Source: Flavobacterium sp. A45 (GTDB lineage Bacteria; Bacteroidota; Bacteroidia; Flavobacteriales; Flavobacteriaceae). From it: a stretch of DNA of 41,139 nucleotides. Where the stretch lies: the NCBI RefSeq assembly GCF_002001005.1, contig NZ_MUNX01000038.1, positions 1-41,139 of the forward strand. Direction: 5' to 3'. A program made the translations under genes and the position numbers. Below the pieces are notes generated by a model. That model was given only the letters and a program-made list of their open reading frames with translations, had not been told where the DNA came from and searched no databases. The first letter of the stretch is position 1. Every line of letters begins with the position of its first letter. Positions 28,036 to 36,185 of the stretch are shown here, piece by piece.

Positions 28036-29090
28036 TTACTTTTTAATGATTTTTTGTGTTTCTACAGTATCACCTTTTTTGATTTTCAATACATAGGTAC
28101 CTGACGGTATATTACTAATATCTACTCTTCCTTCGAAGTTACCTTGGATGTCTCGGAATTCTTTAGACAAAATAAGGTTACCCGTGAAATTATATAAATT
28201 AATAAAAACTGTTGCAGTTTTTTCTACTGATGTTACAATTGTTATAGCATCTGATGCAGGATTTGGGTAAATGCTTGTTCCCTTGGCTGCTATTACTATT
28301 TCTTCGGAGGATGGCATTGCTTTAGTATTACTTGTCTTGGCTGTGGTTTTTGCTGCTGGGTTTGCCAAACTCCATTTAAAAGACGAGTATGTAGTGTTAA
28401 TTGTATTTTGAACAATTTCGATGCCAGTACCATTTGCACCTCCAGCAGGACGGATATACATGCCTGATTTTCTATTTTTTATCCAATAATAATTGGCTTC
28501 GTCAGATGTTTCAATTGCCCATTGCAGTTCGGTATTGTAGGGACTAGCAACTAATGTTGTTTGTGATAGATTTGTATTATCAGCGGTTGATCCTCCAGTA
28601 GGTTGTATTGCTTTACCAGTATATCGATTTACAATATAATAATAGCCTGTAACTGGTGCGGCTACAATTTCCCACTGGTAAGAACTTAATGTAGGTACTG
28701 CTGTTTCTTCATATTGAGTAATATATGCAGTTGCAGTTCCTCCAGTTGGGCGCATATAATCGGCAGTAAATTTATCTATCAGATGAAAATAAGAAGATGT
28801 GAATGCATTATTTACTGCATTCACCGTTAATACAGCAGTTGCAGAAGTGGTTACTGCGTTATTATTGTCTGTTGCTTTTGCGGTAATGCTGTGCGAACCT
28901 ACGGTGGCGCCTAACCAAGAGTAACTGTATGGGCTAGTAGTATCTGTTCCTAATAGTGTAGTGCCATCGTAAAAAGAGACTGATGATACAGTGCCTGGAG
29001 CCGTATCAGCTGCTGTTGCTGTTATGTTTATAGTGGCTCCATAAGTAACAGCCGTTCCAGTTGTTGGAGCTGTTATGCTAACTGTTGGCG
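28036..29090 (-). repeat. C-terminal cassette copy 3 (Ig-like, beta-trefoil, T9SS signal)
   Basis: 3' part of the clan GH-A T9SS gene. The trefoil and sorting domains match copies 1 and 2 almost residue for residue; the Ig-like part is more diverged. Confidence 0.85.
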
Positions 29091-30804
29091 CTGTATTGGT
29101 TGATTGAATGCTAATATTTACTGTTTTTTCTGCAGTATTTCCATCGGTTGAAGTCGCAACAGCTTTCAATGTATGGTTCCCTGCCGATAGGGTAGCTAAA
29201 GCATCATCTGCCGGAGTTGACCAGCCCCAATCAAAAGGAGTTAGTGTTTCTTCGCGTAGCATTACATTATCCAAGTATAATTTTACACCAGTAATACCAG
29301 ACGAATGTGTTGCACTAACGTTTGGCGTTAAATCATATCCTTGAGCAAATACCTGTCCTTCAGTTATATTGGTAAATGCTACTACAGGATTAACGGGTAC
29401 ATTGTAAGGAGTGGTAACAGGTCCATTAGTGTCTGTAGATTTATATTCCATTTTTTTTAACATGTTTCCATTAGCATCGAATGTGAATAGTAACGTAGAT
29501 GCTTTTGTAATTGTACCGTTAAAATCAATGTTTTCAGCGGCATTGAATCTGAATTTTATGGTCCCAGTTTTTGTGGAATAATCTCCCGTAGTAGTGGAGA
29601 ATTTTACTGAATAAGAAAAATCAGTAGTGGTGTTTTCATTTATCAGCATAATAGTGTAACCGTTGGCATCTTGCATTCCAAATTCAACAAGATCATAGTT
29701 GTTATTATTGTTAATTTGACCACTCATATAATTATCACGTTTATTTTGACCCAACATTTTATAGTGATGTGCTGAAGAATAAAATTTTCCTGTTGTTTTA
29801 TCAATCATAGACCAGCTCCAGCCTTCACTTAAAGACCATGGCGCGATGTAAACGGCGTTGTTTTTTAAACTTTGTTTGGACATAATTGCCAAGCGCTGGC
29901 CTACTCGAAAACCGGTATTGTTATAATTATCTTGGTATTCACCTACAGCTACTTTTAGAGGTTGATTCGCTGGACGTAAAGCATTTGTAGAATTAATCAG
30001 GGTCATCATAGTAGCGTATTTTGCACTAAGCTCACCTTCATCATAATTACCTGAACCGCCATCTCCATAAAAATGAAAAGCAAATATGTCTACTAATGGA
30101 TCTCCATTATAAGTTGCTGTGCATACGGCATTTGCTCCATTATAAAGAAAATCTTTGTACCAAGTACCAAAAGGTCCAGTAGTTGTAGTTCCCCACCAAT
30201 GTCTGAAGTCTGGTCCGCAAATAATACTGTTGACATCTTTTTGTTTGATTTTAGTAGCAATGGTTTTAAACTGCGCGGCAAATTGTTGAAAAGTTCGTCC
30301 ATCGGCAGTTGTTGTATTCGCGTACCATGCATCAAAGTTGGATGAAGGATCTGGTTCATTACCAATACCCCAATAAATGATTCCAAGGTTTTTGGTTACA
30401 TTAAAATAGTCCATCCATTCGCCTACTTGGGTTGCTGTAAGATCGATTGGGAGTTGTACCAAAGGAATTCCTCCTATAGATTTTGCATTTTGAATAGCAG
30501 TTACATACCAATCTTTATCGTTGTAAGGATCATTTTTGGTTGTATTGTTGTAATTTCCTCCAATGCGGATGACACCTAGATTCCAAGTACCTATTTCATT
30601 AATATTGGCCTTGAAAAGATCTGTCACAACCCCAGGGCTGTATTCAGCATATTCCCAATAATTCATTCCGAAGAATTTATCGGTACTCTGTGCGAAAGTT
30701 GTTGATAATGAAAGGAATAATAATGCAGTGATAAAAAATAGTTTGAGGCAGCCTTTCTTCATAATCCTCAAATGGCATGGTTGGGTTGGTAATTTTTTTT
30801 TCAT
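28036..30804 (-). CDS. T9SS-exported clan GH-A glycoside hydrolase
   Basis: 922 aa. The signal peptide ends near FAQ (residue 39). If translation instead starts at Met15 (30762), the signal is of normal length and a GAGG lies just upstream; the ATG at 30804 has the A-rich leader usual in this phylum, so the start is uncertain. Domains: catalytic barrel (about 42-350) with VIRIGGNY, acid/base Glu150 in IGNEP and candidate nucleophile Glu289 in VGEYQD; a beta-sandwich (about 360-460); two Ig-like domains (about 470-570 and 572-665); ricin-type beta-trefoil (668-813); T9SS type A sorting domain (847-922). The barrel parallels the lipoprotein at 79-1446. The family was not identified; GH30, GH39, GH51 and GH79 relatives are possible. 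It has its own regulated promoter at 30825-30904. Confidence 0.8.
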   Translation of the reverse strand: MKKKLPTQPCHLRIMKKGCLKLFFITALLFLSLSTTFAQSTDKFFGMNYWEYAEYSPGVVTDLFKANINEIGTWNLGVIRIGGNYNNTTKNDPYNDKDWYVTAIQNAKSIGGIPLVQLPIDLTATQVGEWMDYFNVTKNLGIIYWGIGNEPDPSSNFDAWYANTTTADGRTFQQFAAQFKTIATKIKQKDVNSIICGPDFRHWWGTTTTGPFGTWYKDFLYNGANAVCTATYNGDPLVDIFAFHFYGDGGSGNYDEGELSAKYATMMTLINSTNALRPANQPLKVAVGEYQDNYNNTGFRVGQRLAIMSKQSLKNNAVYIAPWSLSEGWSWSMIDKTTGKFYSSAHHYKMLGQNKRDNYMSGQINNNNNYDLVEFGMQDANGYTIMLINENTTTDFSYSVKFSTTTGDYSTKTGTIKFRFNAAENIDFNGTITKASTLLFTFDANGNMLKKMEYKSTDTNGPVTTPYNVPVNPVVAFTNITEGQVFAQGYDLTPNVSATHSSGITGVKLYLDNVMLREETLTPFDWGWSTPADDALATLSAGNHTLKAVATSTDGNTAEKTVNISIQSTNTAPTVSITAPTTGTAVTYGATINITATAADTAPGTVSSVSFYDGTTLLGTDTTSPYSYSWLGATVGSHSITAKATDNNNAVTTSATAVLTVNAVNNAFTSSYFHLIDKFTADYMRPTGGTATAYITQYEETAVPTLSSYQWEIVAAPVTGYYYIVNRYTGKAIQPTGGSTADNTNLSQTTLVASPYNTELQWAIETSDEANYYWIKNRKSGMYIRPAGGANGTGIEIVQNTINTTYSSFKWSLANPAAKTTAKTSNTKAMPSSEEIVIAAKGTSIYPNPASDAITIVTSVEKTATVFINLYNFTGNLILSKEFRDIQGNFEGRVDISNIPSGTYVLKIKKGDTVETQKIIKK

Positions 30805-30810
30805 TTTTTT

Positions 30811-30895
30811 CTTTTTTGGTATGGCAAACGTAATAGTAATTCGTTAACTACAAAAAGCTTGTAGTGAATTAAGTACGTTTGCCATACCAAAAAAG
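30811..30895. repeat. Long imperfect inverted repeat spanning the GH-A promoter
   Basis: The 22 bp at 30811-30832 are an exact inverted copy of 30874-30895 (each contains TACGTTTGCCATACC and an A-run). Inside them the arms continue with TAATTC and ACTACAA blocks around an AAAG-centred loop. One arm contains the -7 box, the other contains the proximal operator half. Confidence 0.8.
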
Positions 30896-30904
30896 TACGT
30901 CTGC
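30825..30904 (-). promoter_or_regulatory. Operator-promoter for the GH-A T9SS gene (site 3 of 3)
   Basis: Plus-strand direct repeats GTACGTTTGC (30873-30882) and GTACGTCTGC (30895-30904), 22 bp apart. The minus-strand -7 box TACGTTTG is at 30832-30825, again 41 bp from the proximal repeat. Here a -33 TTG also exists 18 bp before the -7 box (in TTTTTG, minus strand). Transcription would start about 15 bp before the ATG at 30804. Confidence 0.75.
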
Positions 30905-31067
30905 AGTTCAAACGTTTTCGTTATAACTGCAAAGGTGTCTTAATTGAGAAAAAAAATGTTTAATTGGTTATGGATCAGATTTTTATAATTTAGATAGAAG
31001 TAATGTGAAAATTATCTGAAAATCATCAAATTTTGAGTGTGAAGTATTCTATATGATATTTTGGTTG

Positions 31068-32714
31068 TTACTCGGTTTTTATAATTTTAAAAATTTTTGA
31101 AGTGAATTCATTGGAGACTTTAATGAAATAAATTCCTTCGGATAATGTATGGGTAGAAAAGGTTATTTTATTTGAATTGTAATTTTCTTTAGCCACAATT
31201 TGGCCCAAACTATTTAACACTTCGATATCTATTTTTGAAGTATTCAAATCCGAAATGGTAATATGCAATTCTGTTTTTGTAGGATTGGGATAGACAACAA
31301 TATCTTTAATTAATGAATTATCGGCAACTGATAATGTCAAACTGCAGGAATTGGAAATTACATTTGAATTTTCAATGATATTTCCGCTAGTCAATGTATG
31401 GTTTTTAAAACCAATAAAGTCATTTGGATAAAAGCTGGATCTAAAAACGGTGTTCTGGGACGGAGCGGTATTTTGATTTATAATTCCGTTTGTATTTACT
31501 GGATTTATGTATTTCCAGAGTGTTGCACCACTATTATTGATTTCAAAAAGGGTTCCCGTAGGCCCACTGCAAATCAGCACATTTCCGTTGGATAATTGCT
31601 GAGTTCCCGAAATGTTTTGTGCATACCAGTTTTGTGTATTGTTTTGATTGTAGATCCACGAAGGTGAAGTAGGGAAGTAAGGTAAAGTTGCCGTATATTC
31701 GAAACCATTAACTGGGGGATTGATTATTTCTACTGTAGAATAATTGCCTCCTGTTCTGCCATTTCCATTATTAAAAATCATAATTTGATTTTCAAAAGGA
31801 AGTCCTTTTGCAATCCATTGTGCATTGTGCTGACCAAATAGTTTTTGATCAGTTGCAGACCCGTTATCGTAGCTTTGAGGGTTTCCCCATCGGTATAAAA
31901 TGCCACCGCCTTTTTTGGAATTTCCTCCCGAATTAGTTTTTGCTTCTTGGGTTGTAGTACTGTGATCTATAATCCAAATTTCGTCTGAATTATGAGAGCT
32001 AAGTAGAATTTGATTTAAACTGGAATTATAATCAATGGAATTTATATGCTGCCAATCTTCCGTATTGGCAGTTGCTGCATAATTTAGATCAATGAGTTGC
32101 GGATTAGAGGAAACCATTCCATAATTAGATTTCGTTGCGTCATAATCCTGTATTAAATGGTCCCATATTTGCCATTCCCAGACAATATTTCCGCCATTTG
32201 TGCCAACAGGCTGGATTTCTATAATTTTTTCACTCCATACACTAGTCGAAATCAAATTAGGGTTTCGGCCTTGTGCAATAGCTTCATCTACTGTTTTTTT
32301 GTCCCAAACAATTGCCAAAACATTTCCGTTAGGAAGTGCTTTTACATCGTGATGCTGGCAATTTGTAGCACTTGATATGGTATAACTCCAAATGACATTT
32401 CCATTCGAGTCTATTTTTTCAATTACTCCGCCTTTTCCGCCGGCATTAAATGTGGTATTGTTTGCATTTCCAGAGCGTAATAAATTTCCATCTTCCAAGA
32501 GATAAACAGATTGTCCTGGTTTGTATACGCTTGTCCATGTTTTAACTTGTTTGCCACATTTATCAATAAGATAGGTAGTGTAACTATTTATGGGAGCAAA
32601 TAAAACATATCCATTGTCCAGTGTTCCACTGTCGTGTTGAATTAGTCCGACAGTTTGGGAAAATGATGTTAATGTATAAAGAGCAATCAAAAATATGGAT
32701 ATCTTTTTTTTCAT
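31068..32714 (-). CDS. Arylsulfotransferase-like propeller protein with T9SS sorting domain
   Basis: 548 aa with a signal peptide (about 1-20, ending FSQ). Residues about 25-460 form a beta-propeller like the arylsulfotransferase (ASST) families: DNGYVLFAP, CQHHDVKALPNGNVLAI, WQHINSIDYN, GGGILYRWGNPQSY and GQHNAQWI. These conserved His-containing blade motifs are where ASST-type active sites lie. A T9SS type A sorting domain with VVYPNPTKTE occupies about 473-548. Family members move sulfate between phenolic compounds, but many Bacteroidota homologues are uncharacterised. It is the last gene of a four-gene minus-strand operon, 33 bp after the Sco-like gene. It does not share the C-terminal cassette of the carbohydrate locus. 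Confidence 0.78.
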   Translation of the reverse strand: MKKKISIFLIALYTLTSFSQTVGLIQHDSGTLDNGYVLFAPINSYTTYLIDKCGKQVKTWTSVYKPGQSVYLLEDGNLLRSGNANNTTFNAGGKGGVIEKIDSNGNVIWSYTISSATNCQHHDVKALPNGNVLAIVWDKKTVDEAIAQGRNPNLISTSVWSEKIIEIQPVGTNGGNIVWEWQIWDHLIQDYDATKSNYGMVSSNPQLIDLNYAATANTEDWQHINSIDYNSSLNQILLSSHNSDEIWIIDHSTTTQEAKTNSGGNSKKGGGILYRWGNPQSYDNGSATDQKLFGQHNAQWIAKGLPFENQIMIFNNGNGRTGGNYSTVEIINPPVNGFEYTATLPYFPTSPSWIYNQNNTQNWYAQNISGTQQLSNGNVLICSGPTGTLFEINNSGATLWKYINPVNTNGIINQNTAPSQNTVFRSSFYPNDFIGFKNHTLTSGNIIENSNVISNSCSLTLSVADNSLIKDIVVYPNPTKTELHITISDLNTSKIDIEVLNSLGQIVAKENYNSNKITFSTHTLSEGIYFIKVSNEFTSKIFKIIKTE

Positions 32715-32747
32715 TTTAGAATAATAATTATTTGAAATTAGTTGTTT

Positions 32748-33389
32748 TTACTTTTCATTTTTTAAAGTATGAACATCTTTCATAAGTTGTTGTATTTCTA
32801 ATTCTAAAGTGGCATTATAAATTCCTCTTATTTTTTTGTTTTTATCTACTAAAAGAAGATGTTCCGTATGCATAAATTCGGAGGTATCTTTTGCAAATCC
32901 TATATTTTCTTCGGCAAAATAACTTTGTCTTGCTAATTGATAAATTTCTTTTTTGCTGCCTGTGAGCAAATGCCAATTGGAAGCTGTGATTTTATATTTT
33001 TCTGCAAATTTTTTTAAAACAGGAACACTGTCCTGCCATGGAGTAACACTATAGGAAAGTAGTACAATATCTTTTTCATTTTTAAATTCATCCTGGAATG
33101 CAATTAAATTATTTGTCATTTTTGGACAAATCGAACCGCAGCTGGTGAAAAAGAAATTAGCAATATGAATCTTACCTTCAATGTCTTTTTGACTGATAGT
33201 TTTATTGTGCTGGTCTGTCATACTAAAATCAGCAATTGTGTGATCAATGAATTTTTGGGCTTCCAGTGTATTTAGAAACTGAGAATCAAAATTAGCATTG
33301 TTGTAGTATGGTAAAGCATTTTTAGAAGGCTTATTCTGACAGCTAATTAATAAAAGAAAACTACTAATGAGTATTGTTGTTCTTAACAT
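32748..33389 (-). CDS. Sco1/SenC-family lipoprotein
   Basis: 213 aa. Lipoprotein signal with the cysteine of LLLISC near residue 17. Thioredoxin-like fold with the Sco copper motif CGSICP (Cys84 and Cys88) in FFTSCGSICP and a downstream HTEH (His174, His177) where Sco proteins place their third ligand. Sco proteins deliver copper to cytochrome oxidase CuA or act as periplasmic thiol-redox proteins. No oxidase gene is nearby, so here it may serve another metalloprotein of the operon. It overlaps the end of the YwqK-like gene by 26 bp, indicating translational coupling. Confidence 0.88.
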   Translation of the reverse strand: MLRTTILISSFLLLISCQNKPSKNALPYYNNANFDSQFLNTLEAQKFIDHTIADFSMTDQHNKTISQKDIEGKIHIANFFFTSCGSICPKMTNNLIAFQDEFKNEKDIVLLSYSVTPWQDSVPVLKKFAEKYKITASNWHLLTGSKKEIYQLARQSYFAEENIGFAKDTSEFMHTEHLLLVDKNKKIRGIYNATLELEIQQLMKDVHTLKNEK

Positions 33390-33951
33390 TTTTACAATTT
33401 TTGGTTCCTAATAATCCGTATCTTCTTCCATTGATGATTACATAATTTGATCGAATGGAGCCATTATCATAATATAATTTCTGACTGCCGTCTTCCTGTC
33501 CGTTTTTGTAATGGAAAAATTTTATCAAGCGGCCTTCTCGATTCCATTCTTTGAATGCGCCAGTGTACACATCATTCGAAATTTGGTATTCGGTCTGTAT
33601 TTTTCCATCTTCCCACCAAGCTCGATGTGTTCCTTCTTTTTTGCCAAGATGATAAAATCGTTCTTCGGCTAATTGTTTATTGGGATACCAGCTTTTGTGA
33701 ACACTCTCTTCAATCCCATTGAGGTAGGATTTAATAAAAGCGGTGTCTTTTGGAGAGTACATTTCATAAATATAGCCGTCAAATTTTTTTCCATTCAGAA
33801 AAACAATGTCCTGTATTTTTTCCAAACCAAGAGTATTTACCTCAATATAAATTTTAGGAATTGGTCTTGGATTTAAGTTCTCTTTCTTCTCACTATGATT
33901 ACAAGCAAAAAGAAAGAAAACTATAGATAGTGTGCTAAAAAAAGGTTTCAT
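33364..33951 (-). CDS. YwqK/MORN-like repeat lipoprotein
   Basis: 195 aa. Lipoprotein signal ending in FLFAC (Cys17). Residues about 85-185 contain repeats of the MORN/YwqK type (GKKEGTHRAWWEDGKIQ, YTGAFKEWNREGRLI, GQEDGSQKLYYDNGSIR). Databases often label these as toxin-antitoxin YwqK antitoxin, but nothing here supports a toxin-antitoxin role. More likely it is an envelope-anchored repeat scaffold. It starts 3 bp after the YHYH gene and overlaps the Sco gene. Confidence 0.8.
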   Translation of the reverse strand: MKPFFSTLSIVFFLFACNHSEKKENLNPRPIPKIYIEVNTLGLEKIQDIVFLNGKKFDGYIYEMYSPKDTAFIKSYLNGIEESVHKSWYPNKQLAEERFYHLGKKEGTHRAWWEDGKIQTEYQISNDVYTGAFKEWNREGRLIKFFHYKNGQEDGSQKLYYDNGSIRSNYVIINGRRYGLLGTKNCKNVKNNNTH

Positions 33952-33954
33952 GTA

Positions 33955-34731
33955 TTATTGTGTAACAGTACCAGGAGTTCCGTAATAACCACTACCGTTA
34001 ATATAAGGGTCAGTATTATTTATGTGATAATGATAAATACCGTTTGGATAGTCTGCAGTAACAGCAGTATGACCGTGGTAAGCGTCAAGCATATCATTGG
34101 TTACCTCTTTTCCATTTTCTTCAGGTCCATAAACTGGAAATCCGTCCAATAAAAAACCCAGTAAGGAAGATTTAGTTACCTTAACATTTGTTAAATACAG
34201 AGGCTCAACATGGTAATGATAACTGCCTGTGCCAGTTGGATGCCCGCGATATTGATCGAATGATATTACTTCATCCGTAAGTGGTGTATTTGGAGCAGCA
34301 TATTGGTTGTATAAAGGAATTCCATTAATTGCTACTCCCATTGCGCCAAGTGGTGTGGCTGCATGAGTTGAACTTACCACTGGGTTTAACGGAATCTTAA
34401 AAGTATAAGTTCTGGCAGTGATTGTATTTGGGTTCTTTTTGAAAGTGTTACCGCCAAAGGTAGTACCGCTAAAATTCTCGTATAGTGCATTTGTAGTAGG
34501 GTAATAAACACTTTTGTGGTCAGGAAGCCCTGTAGATTTTATAGTAATGTAGGTACCGTCACTAGTTATACTGGTAGCACCATATATTTTTGTGTAAACT
34601 GCTGGAATTTCAGATGTCGAGGGAACAGTAATATCTGTTGAAGGGGTTGTTGTATCCGATTCGCTGCTGCAAGAGGTAATTACAGCTACAAACATTGCAA
34701 GCAGTAAATGATTGATTTGTTTTGTTTTCAT
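33955..34731 (-). CDS. YHYH-domain lipoprotein
   Basis: 258 aa. Lipoprotein signal with Cys21 in ITSCSSESD; the serine/acidic residues after the cysteine may favour surface display. The YHYH domain fills about residues 50-250. Both signature motifs are present: YHYH at 171-174 (GSYHYHVEP) and at 233-236 (GIYHYHINN), with further His in YRGHPTG and YHGHTA. The clustered His residues suggest metal binding, but no function is established for the family that I can cite. First gene of a tight operon with the YwqK-like, Sco and ASST-like genes. No clear TAnnTTTG promoter is visible upstream. Confidence 0.88.
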   Translation of the reverse strand: MKTKQINHLLLAMFVAVITSCSSESDTTTPSTDITVPSTSEIPAVYTKIYGATSITSDGTYITIKSTGLPDHKSVYYPTTNALYENFSGTTFGGNTFKKNPNTITARTYTFKIPLNPVVSSTHAATPLGAMGVAINGIPLYNQYAAPNTPLTDEVISFDQYRGHPTGTGSYHYHVEPLYLTNVKVTKSSLLGFLLDGFPVYGPEENGKEVTNDMLDAYHGHTAVTADYPNGIYHYHINNTDPYINGSGYYGTPGTVTQ

Positions 34732-35491
34732 AGATTTGGTATTTGTTTTAGTTTATATAAAAAGTATTGTAATGGTCATAGAATCTAAAAACGATTTTAT
34801 TAAGATTTGAATTTAAAGGATTTAAGACTCTTTTATTAAGACTTGGAATAAAACTAAAGGTTTAATCTAGCTTCTGATTTAATTTTTTCACATAAAATAA
34901 ATGATAATATTTAAGGGTTTGTGATATAGGTTTCAATATTTATAGAATGTTGAAAAAACGACATCTGTTTGTTCTTGGAATTTGATTTTTATTGTTATGG
35001 GTTAAGTCTGATACAAGACAACTAGAAATAAGGGTTGTAAAATAATAGCCAGAGGTTTGGAGGCAACTTAACCAAATGCACTTCAGTTTTTAAAGCTTAA
35101 AAAATAAAGACTTTGTTATGTTTATAAAATTATTTAAAAAAAGCAAACACATTTAAAAACAAATAAATAGTAATAAAAATAGTGTAGATTTTGTTTTTGT
35201 GACAATTTGTTATTTTACAGCATTTTGCTGACTTTTTTTGAGGAAATTAGATGTTTTGCGAAGATTTTTTGTTGAAAAAAGTGAACAGAAAATAACTGGA
35301 AAGTTTCAAAACACCATTTCAAGTAATGTAAGATTGAATATTATCCAAAGTAGTATAGTTTTAATTGCTATCCACTATTTTTACAATAAAATATTAAAAT
35401 TAAAATCTATCTAAAATGAGAGGTTTTTTATGGATGAAAAAAGTTATTAACAGGTAGATAATGGTACCTAAAATGGTATCTGTAAAATAAT

Positions 35492-35525
35492 AACCCTGTA
35501 AATCAAATGATTACAGGGTTTTTTT
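35492..35525 (+). terminator. Hairpin terminator beside the putative att site
   Basis: Stem AACCCTGTAA (35492-35501) with TTACAGGGTT (35511-35520), a 9-nt loop that can pair further, then seven T. On the minus strand it would follow the tRNA-like 3' end, as a tRNA terminator would. Confidence 0.8.
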
Positions 35526-35526
35526 G

Positions 35527-35548
35527 TGGAATCGCCGGGAATCGAACC
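35527..35548 (-). other. tRNA 3'-end-like fragment, putative attachment site
   Basis: On the minus strand this reads as the 3' half of a T-arm (GGTTCGATTCCCGG) followed by CGATTCC and A, like an acceptor stem with discriminator base. The 5' side of the T-stem beyond the GG does not pair well, and no anticodon arm follows upstream. It is therefore not a full tRNA gene but could be the short duplication left when an element integrates into a tRNA 3' end. Confidence 0.45.
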
Positions 35549-35870
35549 TAAGATCGAAAACCCGCATTAATACCGATATTTTACATTGTAAAAATATAGA
35601 TTGCCCCGATTTTGCCAAAAGTTTAAAAGTCCTTGAAATTTTTATTATTTAAAACTTTCCTGCACTAAGCGGATTGACTTTAAAAGAACGACATAATTCA
35701 TTAATGATTATTACAAAAGTAAGCATTATTTTGGAACTATAAAATTATTGACAATTGATTTCGAAGTGTCTAACCGCTGAACAAATTTGGATATAGGTTC
35801 TTAGATAGCTACACTATATTATGTGATTTAAACTGTAAAATATTAAATAGATGTGAATTCAGAAGAAACC

Positions 35871-36185
35871 TTATTGCTGTTTATTTGGCTTTATTGTTAT
35901 TTCTACTTCACTTCGATATCCAGGATGGTAGGATGGGATGTAATTTATGTACCCCATTTTCTGTAACTCTTTAAAGTATTTATGGTAGGTTGGTAGGGTA
36001 CGGATATGTGAAAGCGACATTATTTTACTGCGACTTACTTTGATTGTCTTTGTGTGACCCTGTCTATATCCGAGATAAAGAATAGCACTAAAAAGGGCGA
36101 AATGCCAGACATTAAGTCTAGGATCCTCTTCTAAAATGGAAAGATATATTGAAAGCTTTTGTAGTCTCATATTAGTTTTCTTCAT
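35871..36185 (-). CDS. Small winged-helix-like DNA-binding protein
   Basis: 104 aa, basic, no signal peptide. The sequence (SRSKIMSLSHIRTLPTYHKYFKELQKMGYINYIP) looks like a winged-helix DNA-binding segment with a recognition helix and wing, of a kind common next to helix-turn-helix genes on Bacteroidota mobile elements. I do not recognise a named family. It overlaps the upstream helix-turn-helix gene by 14 bp, so the pair is one transcript. It may be a replication- or transfer-related regulator; this is inference from context. Confidence 0.6.
   Translation of the reverse strand: MKKTNMRLQKLSIYLSILEEDPRLNVWHFALFSAILYLGYRQGHTKTIKVSRSKIMSLSHIRTLPTYHKYFKELQKMGYINYIPSYHPGYRSEVEITIKPNKQQ

Larger units (their letters stand above)
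34732..35870. other. Long gene-poor region containing a putative element boundary
   Basis: 1139 bp without a convincing coding sequence, strongly AT-rich. Contents I can support: a weak hairpin with T-run at 35218-35237 (CAGCA-TTT-TGCTG), a good terminator hairpin at 35492-35525, and a tRNA 3'-end-like fragment at 35527-35548. Composition and spacing fit the junction between the core chromosome and an inserted element. Confidence 0.55.

Noticed and set aside
21145..29090. CRISPR array or tandem DNA repeat
   Set aside because: The repeated DNA is three dispersed coding cassettes of about 1 kb, not short repeats with spacers.
30811..30895. MITE or insertion-sequence end
   Set aside because: The inverted repeat coincides with promoter and operator elements, has no target-site duplication that I can see, and no transposase is near.
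33364..33951. Toxin-antitoxin pair suggested by the YwqK-type repeats
   Set aside because: The protein is a lipoprotein, no toxin gene is adjacent, and the neighbours are envelope proteins.
35527..35600. Complete tRNA gene on the minus strand
   Set aside because: Only the 3' T-arm half and acceptor strand resemble a tRNA; no anticodon or D-arm can be folded.
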